64,000 bases of DNA, from NCBI GenBank assembly GCA_017621845.1, contig JAGASI010000009.1:1-64000 (forward strand), read 5' to 3'. Within the stretch, counting starts at the first letter, position 1, and the number at the start of each line of letters is the position of its first letter. The stretch is from Muribaculaceae bacterium. GTDB taxonomy: Bacteria; Bacteroidota; Bacteroidia; Bacteroidales; Muribaculaceae. The notes beneath the pieces were generated by a model. It did not search any database. It saw nothing but the letters and a program-made list of their open reading frames with translations, and was not told the origin of the DNA. Shown piece by piece: positions 51,338 through 62,000 of the stretch. Position numbers and translations under genes: made by a program.

Positions 51338-53983
51338 ATGTTCAAACGTTCCCTTGCACTGCTGACCCTAATGCTCGCACTTATGGTGCCGGCAGCTAAA
51401 GCCCAGACTGACAATACAACCCGCACATACACCGTGGGTGACACCATTTATAATCCCCCCATGTTGTTCAATGGCATGCCACGCACCTATGAACTTGCTG
51501 ACATCAAGGTGACAGGCGCACCGGAATATGACGATTTCATTGTTCTGGGCTATGCAGGCCTAAAAGTCGGTGATCGACTTGAACTCCCGGGTAATGACCT
51601 CACCACTGCTGTCAAGAGACTTATGCGCCAAGGCCTTTTTGCACAGGCACGTATCAAAGTATTAAAAACGGTGGGCGACCGAGCATGGATTGAATTACAA
51701 CTGCGCACACAGCCGCGTATTTCCAAAATAAATTACAATGGGGTCAAGAAAGGCGAGCGTGACGACCTATCCAAGATGCTCAACCTCATGCCGGGCAACC
51801 AGATAACACAGAATATAGTTAATCGTGTTACTGCCATTGTAAAAAAATTCTATGCCGACAAAGGCTTCAATAATGCCACCGTCAATGTAGTACTCAGTGA
51901 AGATATATCCAAAGCCAACGAGATGATTGTTGACATCAACGTCGATAAACACTCCAAAATCAAGGTGCACAAGATATATATCGATGGAAACGAAGTTCTG
52001 TCGGACAACGCCATTCAGCGCGCAATGAAGAAAACCAATGAGAAAAACAAGCTCATCAACCTCTTCAAACAGAAAAAATTTGTCCGTTCAGACTATGAAG
52101 ATGACCTTGTGCGCATTATTGACAAATATAATGAAAAAGGCTACCGCGATGCAGTCATCGTCAGCGACAGCGTCGTGCCATATAACGAAAAGCTTGTAGA
52201 CGTCTATATCACAGTTGATGAAGGTAAGAAATACTATATCAAGGACATCAAATGGGTGGGCAATACCGTCTATTCACCTGAAATTCTTGATGCTTACCTC
52301 GATATGAAACCCGGTGATGTCTACAACCAGAAACACATGAACAAACGCCTCACCGAGGATGATGACGCCGTCTCGAGTTTATATATGGACAAAGGTTACC
52401 TATTCTACCAGCTCGTACCCATCGAGCGTGAGGTTGTCGGCGACTCCATCTCTTTGGAGATGCGTATGATGGAAGGCCCTCAGGCCCGTATAAACAACGT
52501 TGTCATCAACGGTAATGACCGACTGTATGAAAAGGTGGTACGTCGCGAACTGCGTGTCAAGCCCGGTGAGCTGTTCTCCAAGAGTGACTTGATGCGTTCA
52601 CTGCGCGAGATTGCTCAGACCGGCCACTTCAACCCCGAGAATATGCAACCAGACATACAGCCCAATGAGGAAAACGGCACCGTAGATGTTGTCCTAAATC
52701 TCGAGTCCAAGGCCAACGACCAGATTGAGTTCTCTCTGGGTTGGGGTCAGACAGGTGTGATTGGAAAGCTTTCATTGAAGTTTACCAACTTCTCTATCAA
52801 GAACCTCTTCCATCCATCAACCTATAAAGGACTTATACCTCAGGGAGAAGGTCAGACCTTCACCATCTCGGCTCAAACCAACGCCCGTTACTATCAGTCT
52901 TACTCAATCTCGTTCCTCGACCCGTGGTTTGGAGGCAAACGACCCAATTCGCTTCAGGTATCGGCATACTATAGCCGTCAGACTGGTGTCAACTCGTCCT
53001 ACTACAACTCCATGTGGCAGAACTCGATATATAACAATCCATGGTTATATCCCGGTTATGCCGGTGGCAACTATGACTATAACTATAGCTACCAAAACGC
53101 CTATGACCCCAACAAGGTACTCCAGATGGTGGGTGTCAGCGTCGGATTTGGTAAACGTCTCAAATGGCCCGATGACTACTTTACCTTTACCGCCGAGCTT
53201 GGTTATAACTGGTACTATCTTAAAAACTGGGAATACCTCTATTACATGAATAACGGAACATCTAACGCGCTTGTCCTCGGCCTGACACTGTCACGCACCT
53301 CTATTGACAATCCGTTATACACGCGTTCAGGCTCTCAGTTCTCACTCAATCTCCAACTCACACCTCCCGCCCAGCTTTTCACCGGAAAGAAAGACTGGGA
53401 AAGACTCTCCAAAGAAAATACCACCGAGTCCAAGAAAGAACTGTATCGCTGGATTGAATATTGGAAATTGCGCTTCAAATCCCGTACCTATACACCTCTG
53501 GCCAATGCCAACGGCCAATGGACACCCGTGTTGATGACGCGTGCCGATATAGGCCTTATCGGTTCTTATAACAAGTGGCTTAAGACCCCGTTTGAGACAT
53601 TCTATGTCGGCGGTGACGGTATGTCAGGCGGATATACCTATGCGACCGAGACTATCGCCCTGCGTGGTTATGATAACGGACAGTTTACACCCTATGGCGC
53701 TGAAGGCTATGCCTACACCCGTCTTGGCCTTGAGTTGCACTTCCCCCTCATGCTTCAGCCCACCACCACAATATATGCACTCGCTTTTGTAGAGGCCGGT
53801 AATGCCTGGACATCGGTCAAGGAATTTAACCCGTTCTCACTTAAACGCTCGGCAGGTGCCGGTGTACGTATCTTCCTCCCAATGGTTGGTATGATGGGTA
53901 TCGACTGGGCTTATGGCTTTGATAAGGTCTTTGGCCAACGTGGTGGCTCTCACTTCCATTTTATCCTTGGACAAGAATTCTGA
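51338..53983 (+). CDS. bamA: Outer membrane protein assembly factor BamA
   Basis: An 881-residue Omp85 protein. It has a signal peptide (about 1-22, ending AKA) and five POTRA domains over roughly 50-470 (for example IKVTGAPEYDDFIVLGYAGLKVGD, KINYNGVKKGERDDLSKML, KVHKIYIDGNEVLSD, IKDIKWVGNTVYSPEIL, RINNVVINGNDRLYEKVVRRELRVKPGE). A 16-strand barrel follows, with the lid-loop-like stretch FYVGGDGMSGG and IALRGYDNGQFTP, and a terminal Phe (LGQEF). It inserts beta-barrel proteins, including SprA and the receptors here, into the outer membrane. Confidence 0.96.
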   Translation: MFKRSLALLTLMLALMVPAAKAQTDNTTRTYTVGDTIYNPPMLFNGMPRTYELADIKVTGAPEYDDFIVLGYAGLKVGDRLELPGNDLTTAVKRLMRQGLFAQARIKVLKTVGDRAWIELQLRTQPRISKINYNGVKKGERDDLSKMLNLMPGNQITQNIVNRVTAIVKKFYADKGFNNATVNVVLSEDISKANEMIVDINVDKHSKIKVHKIYIDGNEVLSDNAIQRAMKKTNEKNKLINLFKQKKFVRSDYEDDLVRIIDKYNEKGYRDAVIVSDSVVPYNEKLVDVYITVDEGKKYYIKDIKWVGNTVYSPEILDAYLDMKPGDVYNQKHMNKRLTEDDDAVSSLYMDKGYLFYQLVPIEREVVGDSISLEMRMMEGPQARINNVVINGNDRLYEKVVRRELRVKPGELFSKSDLMRSLREIAQTGHFNPENMQPDIQPNEENGTVDVVLNLESKANDQIEFSLGWGQTGVIGKLSLKFTNFSIKNLFHPSTYKGLIPQGEGQTFTISAQTNARYYQSYSISFLDPWFGGKRPNSLQVSAYYSRQTGVNSSYYNSMWQNSIYNNPWLYPGYAGGNYDYNYSYQNAYDPNKVLQMVGVSVGFGKRLKWPDDYFTFTAELGYNWYYLKNWEYLYYMNNGTSNALVLGLTLSRTSIDNPLYTRSGSQFSLNLQLTPPAQLFTGKKDWERLSKENTTESKKELYRWIEYWKLRFKSRTYTPLANANGQWTPVLMTRADIGLIGSYNKWLKTPFETFYVGGDGMSGGYTYATETIALRGYDNGQFTPYGAEGYAYTRLGLELHFPLMLQPTTTIYALAFVEAGNAWTSVKEFNPFSLKRSAGAGVRIFLPMVGMMGIDWAYGFDKVFGQRGGSHFHFILGQEF

Positions 53984-54070
53984 CCTATAGACGCTTTTTA
54001 TACCGGGAGATAAACCTTTTGGCTACCAAAGTGTCTATAATGATATAACTAAAATTAAAAACATATCAGC

Positions 54071-54586
54071 ATGAAACGAATAATTCTCACTCTGACCGTT
54101 GCCATCCTCGGCATCATGGCTTCATCGGCCCAGAAGTTTGCCATGGTAGACATGGAATATATACTTAAAAATGTTCCTTCATTTGAAATGGCCAACGAAC
54201 AACTCAATCAGCTGTCCCAACGGTGGCAGAAAGAGATAGAGGCCAAGAGTAAAGAAGCCCAGACACTGTATCAATCATACCTCTCGGATAAAGTATTCTT
54301 GACCGAAGAACAGATTGCCAAGCGTGAACAGGAAGTCGTGGCCAAAGAAAAAGAAGTCACCGAAATGCGTCAAAAATATTTTGGCCCTGAAGGTGAGTTG
54401 GGTAAAAAACGTAACAGCCTTGTCAAACCTATACAGGACGATATCTACAATGCTGTTAAGAAAGTTGCTCAAAAACGAGGTCTCCAGGCTATATTTGATC
54501 GAGCTTCGGCTTCTGATATAATATTTGCATCGCCTCAGATTGATGTTTCCAACGATGTGCTCACCGAGCTTGGTTACGGAAAATAA
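54071..54586 (+). CDS. Skp/OmpH family periplasmic chaperone (first copy)
   Basis: A 171-residue OmpH-like protein with a signal peptide (MKRIILTLTVAILGIMASSAQ), a short beta core (FAMVDMEYILKNVPSFEMA) and a long charged coiled coil (about 45-120), then the return strand AIFDRASASDIIFASPQIDVS. Skp-type trimers hold unfolded outer membrane proteins on their way to BamA. It is 88 bases downstream of bamA, with a second copy following. It differs from the second copy in the coiled-coil length and lacks a Lys/Gln-rich stretch. Confidence 0.9.
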   Translation: MKRIILTLTVAILGIMASSAQKFAMVDMEYILKNVPSFEMANEQLNQLSQRWQKEIEAKSKEAQTLYQSYLSDKVFLTEEQIAKREQEVVAKEKEVTEMRQKYFGPEGELGKKRNSLVKPIQDDIYNAVKKVAQKRGLQAIFDRASASDIIFASPQIDVSNDVLTELGYGK

Positions 54587-54739
54587 AATAGTATGATTAG
54601 ACGAGACACCGTATTTTTAGGGTTGTTTAATTTACATAATACCTGAATTAGCGAGCGAATGTTCACGGTGTCATCCCTCTGATGAAAAAGAAATATTAAT
54701 AACAAAACAAAAATAACAATTAATAAACCTGAAAAAATC

Positions 54740-55240
54740 ATGTTTAAAAAAGTAATTATCGCATTGGCAGTAGCCTTTGCCCTCCCCGTGATTGCCGCTG
54801 CTCAGAAGTTCGGCACTGTAGATGTTAACTCTATCTTCTCGGCACTTCCCGAGACCGAGGCTGCACAGAAACAACTTGCTGAGGCTTCTAAAAAATATGA
54901 AGACGAGTTTAAAAAACTACAAGAAGAATTTGACAAAAAATTTCAAGAATACCAGGCACTCGGAGCCGACGCCCCTGCTTCAATCAAGGAACGTCGCGAG
55001 CAGGAGCTCCAAGAGTTCAATGCCAAGATGCAACAATTCCGCAACACTGCTGCCCAAGACCTCGAGAAACAACAGCAGACATTGCTTGCACCTATCGAGC
55101 AAAAACTTAACGAGGCCATTAAGGCAGTAGGTCAAGAAGGTAACTTCACCTTTATCTTCCAAGATGGTATGAGCCTATACCAAGGCAAGGATGTAATTGA
55201 TGTAACTCCCACAGTCAAGACCAAGCTCGGCGTTAAATAA
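54740..55240 (+). CDS. Skp/OmpH family periplasmic chaperone (second copy)
   Basis: A 166-residue Skp-like protein with signal peptide (MFKKVIIALAVAFALPVIAAAQ), the core strand FGTVDVNSIFSALPETEAAQ and a Lys/Glu/Gln-rich coiled coil at about 40-120, ending with FIFQDGMSLYQGKDVIDVTPTVK. It is paralogous to the gene before it. Tandem Skp genes after bamA are common in Bacteroidota. A 153-base gap separates the two copies. Confidence 0.9.
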   Translation: MFKKVIIALAVAFALPVIAAAQKFGTVDVNSIFSALPETEAAQKQLAEASKKYEDEFKKLQEEFDKKFQEYQALGADAPASIKERREQELQEFNAKMQQFRNTAAQDLEKQQQTLLAPIEQKLNEAIKAVGQEGNFTFIFQDGMSLYQGKDVIDVTPTVKTKLGVK

Positions 55241-55269
55241 CGTCGCCTGTTTTTCAGATACGATATACA

Positions 55270-55306
55270 GCGCCCCTCGCGAAGTGACAATCTTCTCGTG
55301 GGGCGC
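55270..55306. repeat. GC-rich hairpin after the second Skp gene
   Basis: GCGCCCC (55270-55276) pairs with GGGGCGC (55300-55306), with further imperfect pairing inside. No T-tract follows, so it is not a standard terminator; it may stabilise the 3' end of the Skp transcript. Confidence 0.4.
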
Positions 55307-55347
55307 GACTGTTTACAGACCTCCATTTCGTCCCGAGGTGACAATGT

Positions 55348-55381
55348 ATTGAGGTTATTCCGGGGAATTATTGTATTTTTG
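55348..55381 (+). promoter_or_regulatory. Bacteroidota-type promoter candidate for ruvA-sprA
   Basis: ATTG at 55348-55351, 22-base spacer, TATTTTTG at 55374-55381. The -7 element is perfect; spacing is slightly long. ruvA starts 20 bases later. Confidence 0.4.
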
Positions 55382-55400
55382 TGATGTTAAATTTAAAGAT

Positions 55401-55982
55401 ATGATTGAATATATTAGCGGTAAGATTACCGACCTTCAACCAACCGAGGTGACTCTCGATGTATCAGGCGTGGGATATCTGTTGAATATCTCATTGACGT
55501 GTTATGGCTTGTTGCAAGGCAAGAGCGAGGCTCGGCTGTATGTACACGAGTCGATACGCGAGGATGCTTGGACATTATATGGTTTTGGAGACAAAAGAGA
55601 GCGATCACTATTCCGTCTGCTTATAGGTGTCAGTGGAGTGGGAGCCTCGACGGCACGTGTCGTATTATCCTCATATACAGCTCCTGAGCTCGAGAGTATT
55701 ATTGTCAATGGCGACTCTAAAACGCTCAAGGGTGTCAAAGGCATCGGAGCAAAAACTGCTGAACGTATAATTGTTGACCTGCGTGACAAAATAAAACCGG
55801 GTGATGAAACGTTATTAATTGACGTCCCACGCCACAGCGAAGTCTATGACGAGGCATTGGCCGCTCTCACCATGCTGGGCTTTACACGCCAGAACAGTGA
55901 GAAAGCGCTGAAAAAGATATTTGATGAGACCCCGACAGTTACTGTCGAGGCGGCCATCAAAAAAGCTTTTTCGATGATGTGA
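55401..55982 (+). CDS. ruvA: Holliday junction DNA helicase subunit RuvA
   Basis: A 193-residue RuvA. The OB-fold domain I (MIEYISGKITDLQPTEVTLDVSGVGYLLNIS) is followed by two helix-hairpin-helix motifs, GVSGVGASTARVVLS and GVKGIGAKTAERIIVDL, and domain III with EALAALTMLGFTRQNSEKALKKI, which contacts RuvB. It binds Holliday junctions for branch migration. I use the ATG at 55401; an upstream in-frame start would overlap the promoter. It precedes sprA, an order also known from Flavobacterium. Confidence 0.96.
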   Translation: MIEYISGKITDLQPTEVTLDVSGVGYLLNISLTCYGLLQGKSEARLYVHESIREDAWTLYGFGDKRERSLFRLLIGVSGVGASTARVVLSSYTAPELESIIVNGDSKTLKGVKGIGAKTAERIIVDLRDKIKPGDETLLIDVPRHSEVYDEALAALTMLGFTRQNSEKALKKIFDETPTVTVEAAIKKAFSMM

Positions 55983-56061
55983 TAAGATATCCCATCATTA
56001 AGATAGGTCTCCTCTAAAGACATGCAACTCCCCGGTGTAGGTGTATCGTCTAAGCCTTAAA

Positions 56062-59000
56062 ATGGATCAATCATCTAATCGACATATATCATACAAGACA
56101 TCACGTATCGGTCACGTGCTTATGAAATTGTTCATAAGCATGGTAATTGTATTCGTCGTATCGATGTCCTTTTATGGCGTGTCACAGACCCCGTCTACCA
56201 CTGCCACCCCCACCGGCATAGGTGGCAGCACGGCCCCAATCGGGCCACCTCCCCCTTACTATCCGGTCACAGGCTCGCCCTTGGTGGACACAGCCGTGCA
56301 GACTATCTTACCCACCGCCCCCATCATCCCGCAAAGCTATGAGGACCTTATGGCCGACCAGTTGGCCTATGATCTCACTGCCCCGTCTAATATCAAGACC
56401 GAAGCCGAATTTGATCCTGAGACCGGCTGTTATGTCGTGCGTACCAAAATGGGCGACATCGAGATAGCCACGCCATTCCTGCTGTCCGAGTCCCAGTATA
56501 ACAACTGGCAACTGCGACGCTCGATGCAACAATACTACCGACAGCGTAATATGGAGGCTGTCACCGAAAAAGAGAAAAAACCGTTCAATGTGTTTGACAT
56601 GAACTTTGCCCTCGGTCCACTTGAAAAAATCTTTGGTCCCGGCGGGGTACAACTCAAGACTCAAGGCTCGGTGCAAGTGTCGATGGGTATTAAGTCCAAT
56701 AAGACCGATAACCCGGCGCTGTCGCTCTCGTCCCGTCGTAAAACCTACTTTGACTTCGATCAAAAAATCCAAGCCACGGTCCAGGCATCGGTAGGAGACC
56801 GTCTTAAGTTCAATATGAGCTATAACACCGATGCAACATTTGACTTTGACTCCAAAAATTTGAAACTCGCCTATGAAGGCAAAGAAGACGACATCGTCAA
56901 ACAGATTGAGGCCGGTAACGTGTCGATGACCACCGGCTCATCGCTTATACGAGGCTCTACAGCCTTGTTTGGTATCAAGACCAAGCTTCAGTTTGGACGA
57001 CTGACAGCTACCGCCTTGGTCTCCCAGCAGAATTCAGAGTCCAAGACTGTCAATACCCGTGGTGGTGCCCAGGCTACCAAATTTTCGATTAACGCCGACC
57101 AGTATGACGCCAACCGTCACTACTTTCTGGCCCAGTACTTCCGAGACAACTATGACCAGTGGGCATCCAAGCTCCCGTTTGTATCCTCGGGTATCAATAT
57201 CACCCGCCTCGAGGTGTGGATAACCAATAAGTCATCCAAGTTTGAAAACTCACGTAACATCGTGGCCTTCATGGATCTTGGCGAAGAACAGAAGCTGGCC
57301 TCATCCTACTGGACACCAAACCCTTCACAGGTCAATCCGGCCAACAACTCCAACAACCTGCTCCAGATAATCAAGACTGATTATCCCCTGGCACGTAATA
57401 TAGCCCAAGTGTCACAAGCATTGTCACCTCTTGAGGCTTACGGTATCGAGGGTGGACGAGACTATGAGAAAGTTGAGAGCGCGCGTCTGCTTAACTCCAA
57501 TGAGTATACATTTAATCCTACCCTTGGCTATATCTCGGTAAAACAAGCTTTGAATTCCGATGAGGTCCTGGCTGTTGCCTTTGAATATACTTACCACGGT
57601 CAGGTGTATCAGGTCGGAGAGTTCTCGTCAGACGTTACCACTACCGACGAGTCTCTATATGTCAAAATGCTCAAGAGTACCACTATCAATCCCCATCTGC
57701 CGATGTGGGACCTGATGATGAAAAACGTTTACAACCTCGGTGGCTACCAGATACAGCAGAACAAATTTAAGTTTAATATCAAATACCTGAGTGATACCAC
57801 GGGTATCAAAATCAATTACCTGCCCATCCCCGGTCTCAATGACAAGTCCCTTCTCCAGGTTATGAATCTCGACCGACTTGACTCCAACCAGGAGAGCAAT
57901 TCCGACGGGTTCTTTGATTTCATTGAAGGGTATACCATCATTGCCTCTACAGGCAAGGTGATTTTCCCGGTAGTGGAACCTTTTGGTGAGCATTTGCGTC
58001 GCAAAATCAACAATCCTGCAATTGCCGACCAATACTGCTATCAGGAATTATACGACTCAACACTCGTTGTGGCCAGACAGTTTGCCGACAAAAACAAGTT
58101 TATCATGGATGGCGAGTATCAAGCCTCGTCAGGCTCCCAGATAAGGCTCAACGCCATGAATGTACCACGAGGCTCGGTAGTTGTCACCGCCGGCGGTGTG
58201 ACACTTACCGAAAATTCCGACTATACCGTTGACTATGCCATGGGTATTGTCACCATTACCAATCAGTCAATCATCGACTCGGGCCAAAATGTCAGTGTCA
58301 CTCTTGAGAACCAGTCAATGTTCTCGACCCAGCGCAAGACGCTTCTCGGTCTTGACTTGCAATATGAATTCTCCAAAAACTTGAACTTAGGTGCTACTTT
58401 CCTCCACTTTTCCGAGAAGGCCTTGACCGAAAAAGTCAATATCGGAGACGAGACTGTTAATAATTCGATGTTCGGCTTCAATCTGAGTTACAACACTGAG
58501 TTCATGTGGCTGACCAACCTCTTGAACAAAATTCCCACCGTCAATGCCACTGCCCCGTCCAAGCTGAGTCTTACCGCTGAGTATGCCCAACTGCTTCCAC
58601 ATGCCCAGAAGTCAGGCTCCAACAAGGGTTCGTCGTATGTTGACGACTTTGAGTCTACCCAGACCGGCATAGACCTGCGCTCGCCCTACTCATGGTTCCT
58701 TGCCTCAACGCCTTACGACCCGTCGCCCGATGCGCTATTCCCCGAGGCTGCGCTCTCCAATAATGTGGATTATGGTAAAAACCGCGCCCTGATCAACTGG
58801 TACTACATCGACCGTATGTTTACCCAGCGCAATTCATCCTTGGCTCCCGGCTACCTCAAGTCTGACCTCAAACAACTCTCCAATCCATACGTGCGCGAAG
58901 TCACTACCCAAGAGATATTTCCCGGTCGTGAGCTCAACTATGGCGAGTCATCGACGATCCAGACCTTGAACCTCTCGTTCTATCCTACCGAGCGTGGCCC

Positions 59001-62000
59001 CTACAACCTTGATGCCACCAATATTGATGATACCGGCGCACTGCTCAATCCCGAGAAACGATGGGGTGGCATCATGCGTAAGATGGACAACACCAACTTC
59101 GAGCAGTCCAATATAGAGTATGTGCAATTCTGGATGCTCAATCCATTCCTTGACCCCGAGAACCCCAACCTTGATGGCGGAGACCTATATCTTAACTTTG
59201 GAGAGATGTCGGAGGATATCCTCAAGGACGGCCTTAAAAGCTATGAAAACGGTATTCCATATGACGGCAATGATCAATACCTGACCGAGACTGTGTGGGG
59301 ACGCGTCTCCAAGCAGAACTCGCTCACTTACTCTTTTGAGAACGCTACCGGAGCACGTCTTGCCCAGGATGTCGGCCTTGACGGTCTGCCCAACGCCATG
59401 GAGTTCTCATTCCCCACATATCAGAACTATGTCGATCAACTGCGTCAGCGACTCTCGCCCGCTGCAATCGAGCAGATGCAGAACGATCCGTTCTCGCCAC
59501 TTAACGACCCCGCCGGAGACAACTACCATTTCTATCGCGGATATGACTACGATGAACAGCGTCTTGGCGTCCTTGACCGATATAAACGTTATAACGGTGT
59601 CGAGGGTAATGCCCTATCGCCCGACGATGTCGATGAGCCACTGTATCAGTCGGCGCGCAATGTTCCTGATGTCGAGGATATTAATCAGGATAATACGCTC
59701 AATGAGTATGAAAGATACTTCCAGTATAAGGTCTCGATACGCCCCGAAGACCTCGTTGTAGGCAAGAATTATATCACGGATAAACAAACATCAATGGTGA
59801 GAGGCCGTGACGGTAACGATTATGAGGTCGAATGGTATCAGTTCAAGATACCTCTGCATGATTATGAGAGGATAGTGGGCTCAATCAGCGATTTTTCGAC
59901 GATACGCTTTGCACGTATGTTCATGACCGGCTTCAAGCAGGTCACCCACTTGAGATTTGCTACTCTCGAGCTTGTGCGTGGCGAGTGGCGTCCCTATGAC
60001 TTCAATCTCAATACCCGTGGTGATGCTCCTGCCGAGGGACAGCTTGATATATCGGTTGTCAATATTGAAGAAAATTCCCAGCGCAAGCCTGTGAACTATG
60101 TGTTGCCTCCGGGTGTAAACCGTATTGTAGACCCCGGACAAAGCCAGATTACCCAGCTCAACGAACAGTCTATGTCACTCAAGGTTATCGGTCTCAATGC
60201 CGGTGACGCCCGAGGTGTTTACCGTAACACCCAGCTGGATTTACGCAATTATCGCCGCATGCAGATGTGGGTTCACGCCGAGGCGCTTATTGACAATGTC
60301 ACCAATCTGAAATCAGGAGAAATGTCACTGTTCATACGTTTGGGATCGGACGTCAAGGCCAATTACTATGAATACGAGGTTCCTTTATCTCTTACTCCCG
60401 AGGGTAAGTACAACCCCGATCTTCCATCAGATCGTCGCATAGTCTGGCCCGAGGACAATTACTTCAATTTCAATCTGCAGTCGCTTGTCAATCTTAAGAA
60501 AGACCGTAATGCTGCCAAACGTGCCGAGGAAGCCGGCGTGGGTTATGGTACACGTTATGTTGGCCGTGACCCTGATAACGAGCGCAACCGTATGGCAGTT
60601 ATGGGTAATCCATCGCTCTCCGATGTGCGTGTCATCTTGATAGGTGTGCGCAATAACTCGTCGACCACCAAAGATGGTACAGTGTGGGTCAATGAACTTA
60701 AGGTTACTGACTTTGACGAAGCCGGTGGTTGGGCTGCCAAGGGCAACGCCACGCTGAATATCTCGGATGTGGCAACATTCAATGCCGGCGTGCATGTTGA
60801 GACTGCCGGATTTGGTGGTGTAGACCAATCGTTGGGTGAACGTCGCCTTGACGACTATATACAATATAACTTTGCAGTACAGGGTGATGTTGGCCGCTTC
60901 TTCCCCGAGGGTGCCAAACTTAAAGCACCCATATATTACTCTTATTCCAAAGAAAAAACTTCACCCAAATACAATCCCCTTGACCAGGACGTCTTGTTGA
61001 AGGATGCCCTTGACGCTGCCGGCACCAAGCAGGAACGCGACTCGATATCATCATACGCTGTCGAGCAAACTACTATACAGAACTTCTCCATCTCGGGTCT
61101 TAAATTTGACGTCCAGAGCAAGACTCCCATGCCCTGGGACCCCGCCAACTTCTCGGCCAGCTTCTCATTCAGCAAGCAGACCAAGACCGACCCCACTACC
61201 GAGTATGAATATACCAACGACTATCGCGGCTCGTTCCAATACTCCTACTCACCATTTATCAAGCCTCTCAAGCCTTTTGCTTGGATGAAGTCCAAGAATA
61301 AAAATCTCAAATTCCTTAAAGACTATGAGATACAATGGCTACCCAACAACATCTCTTTCCAGACCAACATGTCACGCTATTACTATGAGCAACAAGTCAG
61401 GTCTGAGACCGACGTGATGTTCCAATTGCCGGTATCTGTTTCCAAAAACTTCACCTGGGACCGTCAGTTATCTATCACATGGAACCCCATCAAGTCATTG
61501 ACTCTGACATTCAATTCCAACACCGCGGCCCGTATCGACGAGCCTGTCGGTGCAGTCAACAAGAAGCTTTTCCCTGACGAATACCGAGACTGGAAAGAAG
61601 AAGTGTGGAACTCAATACTATCGATGGGTACCCCATGGAATTACAACCAGACATTTTCGGGAACCTATAAAGCCCCGTTCAATCGCATCCCCGTGCTGGA
61701 CTTTATCAATGCCTCGGCGTCCTACAATGCCACTTACCGTTGGGATCGCGGTGCTACCGTCGATGGTGTCTCTACAGGCAACTCTATCGCCAATCAAGCT
61801 GCTTGGTCGGCCGATGGACGTATCAACTTTGAGTCGCTGTGGAACAAGATACCGTTCATCAAGGATGTAAACAAACGTTTCCAGAATACACGCCCGCGCA
61901 ATAATGCCAATCAGGCGAGAAAACCCAAAAAGTTTGAACGCACATTCAAGCTCAAGCCTGATACAACACTCACTATCAAGCATAACTTGCGTTCCAAGAA

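Noticed and set aside
54605..54672. GACACCGT/ACGGTGTC dyad between the two Skp genes
   Set aside because: Only 8 bp with a 52-base loop; too weak to call a structure.
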